DNA of 64,000 nucleotides from Plantibacter sp. VKM Ac-2880. GTDB lineage: Bacteria; Actinomycetota; Actinomycetes; Actinomycetales; Microbacteriaceae. Positions 60,520 through 64,000 of this stretch are shown one piece after another. The notes under the pieces are model-generated. The model was not told the origin of the DNA. It did not search any database and saw only the letters and a program-made list of their open reading frames with translations. How positions within the stretch are numbered: the stretch's first letter is position 1; the number at the start of each line of letters is the position of its first letter. Where the stretch lies: assembly GCF_015351235.1 (NCBI RefSeq), contig NZ_JADKSJ010000001.1, positions 1-64,000 on the forward strand, read 5' to 3'. The position numbers and the translations under genes are program-made.

Positions 60520-60813
60520 GTAAGTCGTTCCCGCAACCCTTCCGGGTGGAGCACATGGTCGTCGCCCAGGGTCGATCGACGGCGAGAGTTCCGGGCCCGC
60601 GAGGAGGTTAACCGTGCCGAGGCGGCAGCCGCGCAGCGCGAACCGCGGGTAGTGAGCGTCAGCCGGCCAGACTCCCCAGAACCCGCGAGGTGGCACCGGC
60701 ACGTGTTCGGGTCGGCGGTCAGCGTACCCGACGTCATGAATACACGATCGGACACCAGCCGTTCACCCGGCGACTGCGCTACGAACGCCCAGTAGCGTGC
60801 ATTGTTCCGTCAC

Positions 60814-61866
60814 CTACCGCCTCCTCCGCACTTCGTGGATGAGGAGCCAGATGAGGTAGCAGCCACCCACGACCACGGTGACGACACCGACCGGGAGCGA
60901 GGTGGGCAGCACATGCTGCGCGACGATGTCGGACGCCAGCAGGACGACGGCCCCGAGGAGGGCGGACGGGACCAGCGCGATACCGGCCGTGCGGGTGATC
61001 CGCTGCGCGATCTGCGGGGCAGCAAGGGCGACGAACGCGATGGGGCCGGCTGCTCCCGTGACGACGGCTGTCAGGACGACGGCGCATGCCACGAGACCGA
61101 GCTGCGAGCGCTCGACCCGCGACCCCAGGGCCTTCGCCGCGTCGTCGCCGAGCTCGAGCTGGCGGAGCGACCCGCCCAGCGTGCCGAGAGCGATGACGAC
61201 GACCGCGATCACCGCTGCCGCGGGGAGGAGATGCGCCCAGCCGACCGAGTTCAACGAGCCGGCGCCCCAGACGGAGGCCAGCATCGCGACCTCGAGCTTC
61301 GCCCGCAACACGAGGTATGAGCTGAGCGCTTGGAGCATCGCCGAGACGCCAATGCCCACGACGATGAGGCGGAACCCCTGGATGCCCCTGCGGTAGGCGA
61401 GGACGTAGACGAGAGCCGCGGCGATCAGACCACCGCCGATGGCACCGCCCGCGACGACGGCCGACCCGGCACCTGCGCCGACCAGGATGATCATGACGAG
61501 GCCCCCGGCGTACGATCCCGCGGTGAGTCCGATGATGTCCGGGCTCGCGAGCGGGTTGCGGGTGAGGGACTGGAAGATCGCGCCCGAGAGTCCGAGCGCT
61601 GCACCGAAGAGGACGGCTGCGATGACCGGCGGAAGGCGCCATTCGAGCACGACCGTCTGCACCAGGTCGCCCTGGCCGCGGAGGAACGCCGATGCGACCT
61701 CGCCGACGGACAGGGGCAGGTCGCCGAGACACAGGGCGAGCAACGCCAGGGCGAGCACGACGCCGCCGAACACGCTGCACACCACGACGGTGCGCAGACG
61801 GAAGCGGAGGGAGAGCCCGCGACACCGCCAGGCGATCGTGCGGGGTCCTGCGTCGACCCCGTTCAC
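60814..61866 (-). CDS. FecCD-type siderophore ABC permease, second subunit
   Basis: 350 aa from a GTG at 61866 that overlaps the stop of the first permease (GTGA). Nine or ten hydrophobic segments; GLSGAIFQSLTRNPLASPDIIGLTAGS is the conserved FecCD cytoplasmic region (given by its flanks). With the other subunit it forms the channel for a ferric-siderophore importer. No ATPase gene is seen in the window. Confidence 0.9.
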   Translation of the reverse strand: MNGVDAGPRTIAWRCRGLSLRFRLRTVVVCSVFGGVVLALALLALCLGDLPLSVGEVASAFLRGQGDLVQTVVLEWRLPPVIAAVLFGAALGLSGAIFQSLTRNPLASPDIIGLTAGSYAGGLVMIILVGAGAGSAVVAGGAIGGGLIAAALVYVLAYRRGIQGFRLIVVGIGVSAMLQALSSYLVLRAKLEVAMLASVWGAGSLNSVGWAHLLPAAAVIAVVVIALGTLGGSLRQLELGDDAAKALGSRVERSQLGLVACAVVLTAVVTGAAGPIAFVALAAPQIAQRITRTAGIALVPSALLGAVVLLASDIVAQHVLPTSLPVGVVTVVVGGCYLIWLLIHEVRRRR

Positions 61867-62918
61867 AGCGCGCTCGCTTTCGCTCGCCGCACGAGGTGGA
61901 TCAGCACGGGCGCGCCGACGAACGCGGTGACGATGCCCACCGGGACGTCGCTCGGCCAGAGGATGACCCGGCCGATCACGTCGGATCCGAGCAGCACGGT
62001 CGGCGCGATCAGGGTCGAGTAGGCGATGATCCATCGTTGGTCGGGGCCGACGATCCAGCGCGCGATGTGCGGCACCATGAGACCGACGAAGCCGATGGGC
62101 CCGGCGATGGCGGTCGCCGCGCCCGCCAACAGGGTGATCGCGACGATCGACAGGACACGGGTGCTCGCGAGGCGTGAACCGAGTGAGGAGGCGAGATCGT
62201 CGCCGAGCGCCAGCGCGTTCAGCGACCGTGCGCTGTACAGCGCGATGACGACGCCGGCGACGACGAACGGCAGCGCCGGCAGGACGACGTCGTAGCCGCG
62301 CTCGACGAAGGAACCGGCGTTCCATCCGCGCAGGGTGTTGAACGTGACCGGATCGAGGAGCATCATCGCGGTCGTGATGCCGGAGAGCACTGCGGCCAGG
62401 GCGACACCGGCGAGCGTCAGCCGGACCGGGTCCGCCCCGCCTCGCCCTGCTGAACCGATCAGGTACACGGCGGCCGTCACGAGCAGGGCGCCCACGAACG
62501 CGAACGGGAGGTACTGCACAGGCGTGCGCGCACCGAGCACGACGCCGATCGCGACGAAGAGCGCCGCGCCTGCATCGACACCGAGGATGCCGGGGTCGCC
62601 GAGCGGGTTCCGGGTGAGGCCCTGGATCAGGGCGCCCGAGACGCCCAGCCCGACGCCGACGACGGCCCCCGCCACCGTGCGGGGGATCCGCAGGTCGAGG
62701 ACGACCAGGTCGGTGACGGAGCCGTCGGGCGTCGTGAGTGCATGCCACACCTCGGCCGGGCCGATGGGGTGGGAACCCACGAGGACGCTGAGCAGGATCG
62801 CGGCCGCGAGTCCCGCGACCGCGATCCCGAGTCCCCGCAACCGACGCGCGTGCGAGGTGCGCGAGGTCACGGACGGCTCAGCCGTCGGTGCTTTGGGGAG
62901 CTTCACCGCGGACAGCAT
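61863..62918 (-). CDS. FecCD-type siderophore ABC permease, first subunit
   Basis: 351 aa from 62918; a GTG at 62870 would avoid the 41-base overlap with the binding-protein gene and give 335 aa. VSGALIQGLTRNPLGDPGILGVDAGA is the FecCD signature region. It pairs with the subunit that follows. Both lie downstream of the iron-binding lipoprotein gene. Confidence 0.9.
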   Translation of the reverse strand: MLSAVKLPKAPTAEPSVTSRTSHARRLRGLGIAVAGLAAAILLSVLVGSHPIGPAEVWHALTTPDGSVTDLVVLDLRIPRTVAGAVVGVGLGVSGALIQGLTRNPLGDPGILGVDAGAALFVAIGVVLGARTPVQYLPFAFVGALLVTAAVYLIGSAGRGGADPVRLTLAGVALAAVLSGITTAMMLLDPVTFNTLRGWNAGSFVERGYDVVLPALPFVVAGVVIALYSARSLNALALGDDLASSLGSRLASTRVLSIVAITLLAGAATAIAGPIGFVGLMVPHIARWIVGPDQRWIIAYSTLIAPTVLLGSDVIGRVILWPSDVPVGIVTAFVGAPVLIHLVRRAKASAL

Positions 62919-63951
62919 CGGCCAGGCGCGGCACCAGCTTCTCGAGGACGTACTTCTGGCTGAGGGGGGTGAGGAAGTAGATCGCGCCGGCGAGGACGTC
63001 GTCGGTGAACACCGCGTGCCCGCCGGTCACGGCGCTCAGGCTCGAGGTGGTCCCGAAGTCCAGCACCTCCTGGACGGCGTCGGGCGACTCCGTCGCGAAC
63101 ACGATCACGTCGGCATCGATGACGCCCATGTTCTCGGCGGCGATCTGCGCCTGACCGCCCTCGCTCGGGACGTATTGCTCCAGCCCGGGCGTGATCGTGA
63201 ACCCGAGATCCGTCAGGAAGTCGGTGTTGAGACCGTCGGGGTACACCCACATGTTGCCGTCCCACGGCCCACCCTGCGAGAACGACGCGGTGAGGCCCGC
63301 GAACTCCGGGTGCTCCGCTGCGGCTGACGCGTAGGCCTCCTGGACGCCCGTGATGAGCGCCTCGCCCTCTGCCGAGCGGCCGACGGCCCGTGCGACGGTC
63401 CTCGTCTGGTCCTGCCAGTCGGCGAAGTAGAGCCCGGCGCCCTCCTCGTTGGTCACGGTCGGTGCGATCTGGGCGAGCTTCTCGTAGTTCTCCTCGGTCA
63501 TGCCGGAGTTCGTGCCGATGATCAGGTCCGGCTTGAGCGACGCGATCTTCTCGTACTCCAAGCCGTCGGTCGTGCTGAGGACGGTCGGTTCGGCGTCGCC
63601 CAGCAGCTCGGTGGCCCACGGCCAGACCGCGAAGGGCTGCTTGCCGTACCACTCGGTCGTCGCGATCGGGGTGACGCCGAGCTCGAGGAGGATGTCCTGC
63701 TCGGTCAGGCCGACCACGACGATCCGCTGCGGCTCCGACGGGATGACCGCCTCTCCGTACTCGTGCTCGATCGTCACCGGGAACGTGTCGCTGGGTTCGG
63801 TCGTGTAGTTCGGGTTCTCCGCGACTGCCGCGGCGGTGCTCGAACAGGCGGTGAGTGCGACGCCGACGAGGGCGAGGGCGCTCACCGCGGCGAGCAGGCG
63901 GGCGGCTGTCGTGGCGCGGTGGAGCTTCGGGACGATCATGGGGTCCTTCAT
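62878..63951 (-). CDS. iron-siderophore substrate-binding lipoprotein
   Basis: 357 aa. A lipoprotein signal ends in LTAC near residue 36. FepB/FhuD-type fold with the PQRIVVVGLTEQDILLELGV region. It catches ferric siderophores outside the cell for the two FecCD permeases that follow. An ATG at 63939 with AAGGA before it is an alternative start. A DtxR/IdeR box lies 27 bases upstream. Confidence 0.9.
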   Translation of the reverse strand: MKDPMIVPKLHRATTAARLLAAVSALALVGVALTACSSTAAAVAENPNYTTEPSDTFPVTIEHEYGEAVIPSEPQRIVVVGLTEQDILLELGVTPIATTEWYGKQPFAVWPWATELLGDAEPTVLSTTDGLEYEKIASLKPDLIIGTNSGMTEENYEKLAQIAPTVTNEEGAGLYFADWQDQTRTVARAVGRSAEGEALITGVQEAYASAAAEHPEFAGLTASFSQGGPWDGNMWVYPDGLNTDFLTDLGFTITPGLEQYVPSEGGQAQIAAENMGVIDADVIVFATESPDAVQEVLDFGTTSSLSAVTGGHAVFTDDVLAGAIYFLTPLSQKYVLEKLVPRLADAVRGEAPQSTDG

Positions 63952-63977
63952 CGATTCGAGTGGTGGGATGACGTCCG

Positions 63978-63996
63978 TCAGGTTAGCCTTGCCTAA
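63978..63996 (-). promoter_or_regulatory. DtxR/IdeR iron box
   Basis: Minus strand TTAGGCAAGGCTAACCTGA matches the 19-bp iron-box consensus TTAGGTTAGSCTAACCTAA closely (at least 14 positions). It lies just upstream of the siderophore-uptake operon. Under iron excess an IdeR/DtxR repressor would bind here. The promoter continues past the window edge. Confidence 0.85.
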
Positions 63997-64000
63997 TCTT

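Noticed and set aside
60501-60755. Small minus-strand frame in the gap before the siderophore permease
   Set aside because: No start signal, no family match and Arg/Ser-rich composition like other shadow frames.

Overview
The window is high-GC actinobacterial chromosome. Long runs of genes joined by four-base ATGA or GTGA stop/start overlaps, many leaderless starts, an encapsulin, a DtxR-type iron box and Microbacteriaceae-like membrane proteins point to the family Microbacteriaceae. The genus cannot be fixed from sequence alone; a Plantibacter- or Curtobacterium-like organism is a guess. No IS element, prophage, CRISPR array or tRNA was seen. The left edge lies in the leader of a ribosomal RNA operon that runs leftward out of the window.

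Layout. 1-7,100: rRNA promoter, then a seven-gene leftward zinc operon (znuA, znuC, znuB, zur, a CxCG permease, its TIGR03943 partner and an anchored protein) behind a Zur-like box. 7,133-11,800: leftward operon of a HisC-like aminotransferase and a three-subunit 2-oxoacid dehydrogenase. 11,900-16,200: holin-like protein, a WXG100-type gene coupled to a frameshifted hydrolase, a protein tyrosine phosphatase and purB. 16,240-21,600: a 19-bp tandem repeat, two membrane proteins, a nitronate monooxygenase, and a nitrilase-family/APC/GntR set. 21,700-31,800: a degenerate ParA-like ATPase, two XRE regulators with MLTR-type ligand domains, two stand-alone proteins that look like that ligand domain, a bicupin oxalate decarboxylase, and a PucR/DyP peroxidase/encapsulin operon.

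31,900-47,600: mostly small regulator-plus-enzyme units. These are GlxA with SDR-MFS, a thioredoxin-reductase-like flavoprotein with a UBP zinc finger, ArsR with a PRISE-type SDR, a class A beta-lactamase with an SRPBCC protein, a frameshifted S41 peptidase, cupin, VOC and SDR genes, and MarR with an SDR. 47,650-55,930: a coherent cell-wall amino-sugar module (RpiR regulator, MFS importer, anhydro-MurNAc kinase AnmK, MurNAc-6-P etherase MurQ, NagB, FAD/Fe-S D-lactate dehydrogenase). Together they would turn (anhydro-)MurNAc into fructose-6-P and pyruvate, with NagA supplied from elsewhere. 55,930-58,100: a small less GC-rich insertion-like stretch with a Fic protein behind a perfect 12-bp palindrome, a carbamoyltransferase fragment and a SHOCT protein. 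58,300-64,000: an atypical carbamoyltransferase, a secreted protein and a leftward iron-siderophore ABC importer behind a DtxR/IdeR box.

Regulation is unusually readable. At least nine genes have a TANNNT hexamer exactly six bases before the start codon and no Shine-Dalgarno, which is what leaderless transcripts need. Several divergent promoters carry clear inverted-repeat operators. Two genes are broken by frameshifts, and two short gene remnants lie near intact relatives.
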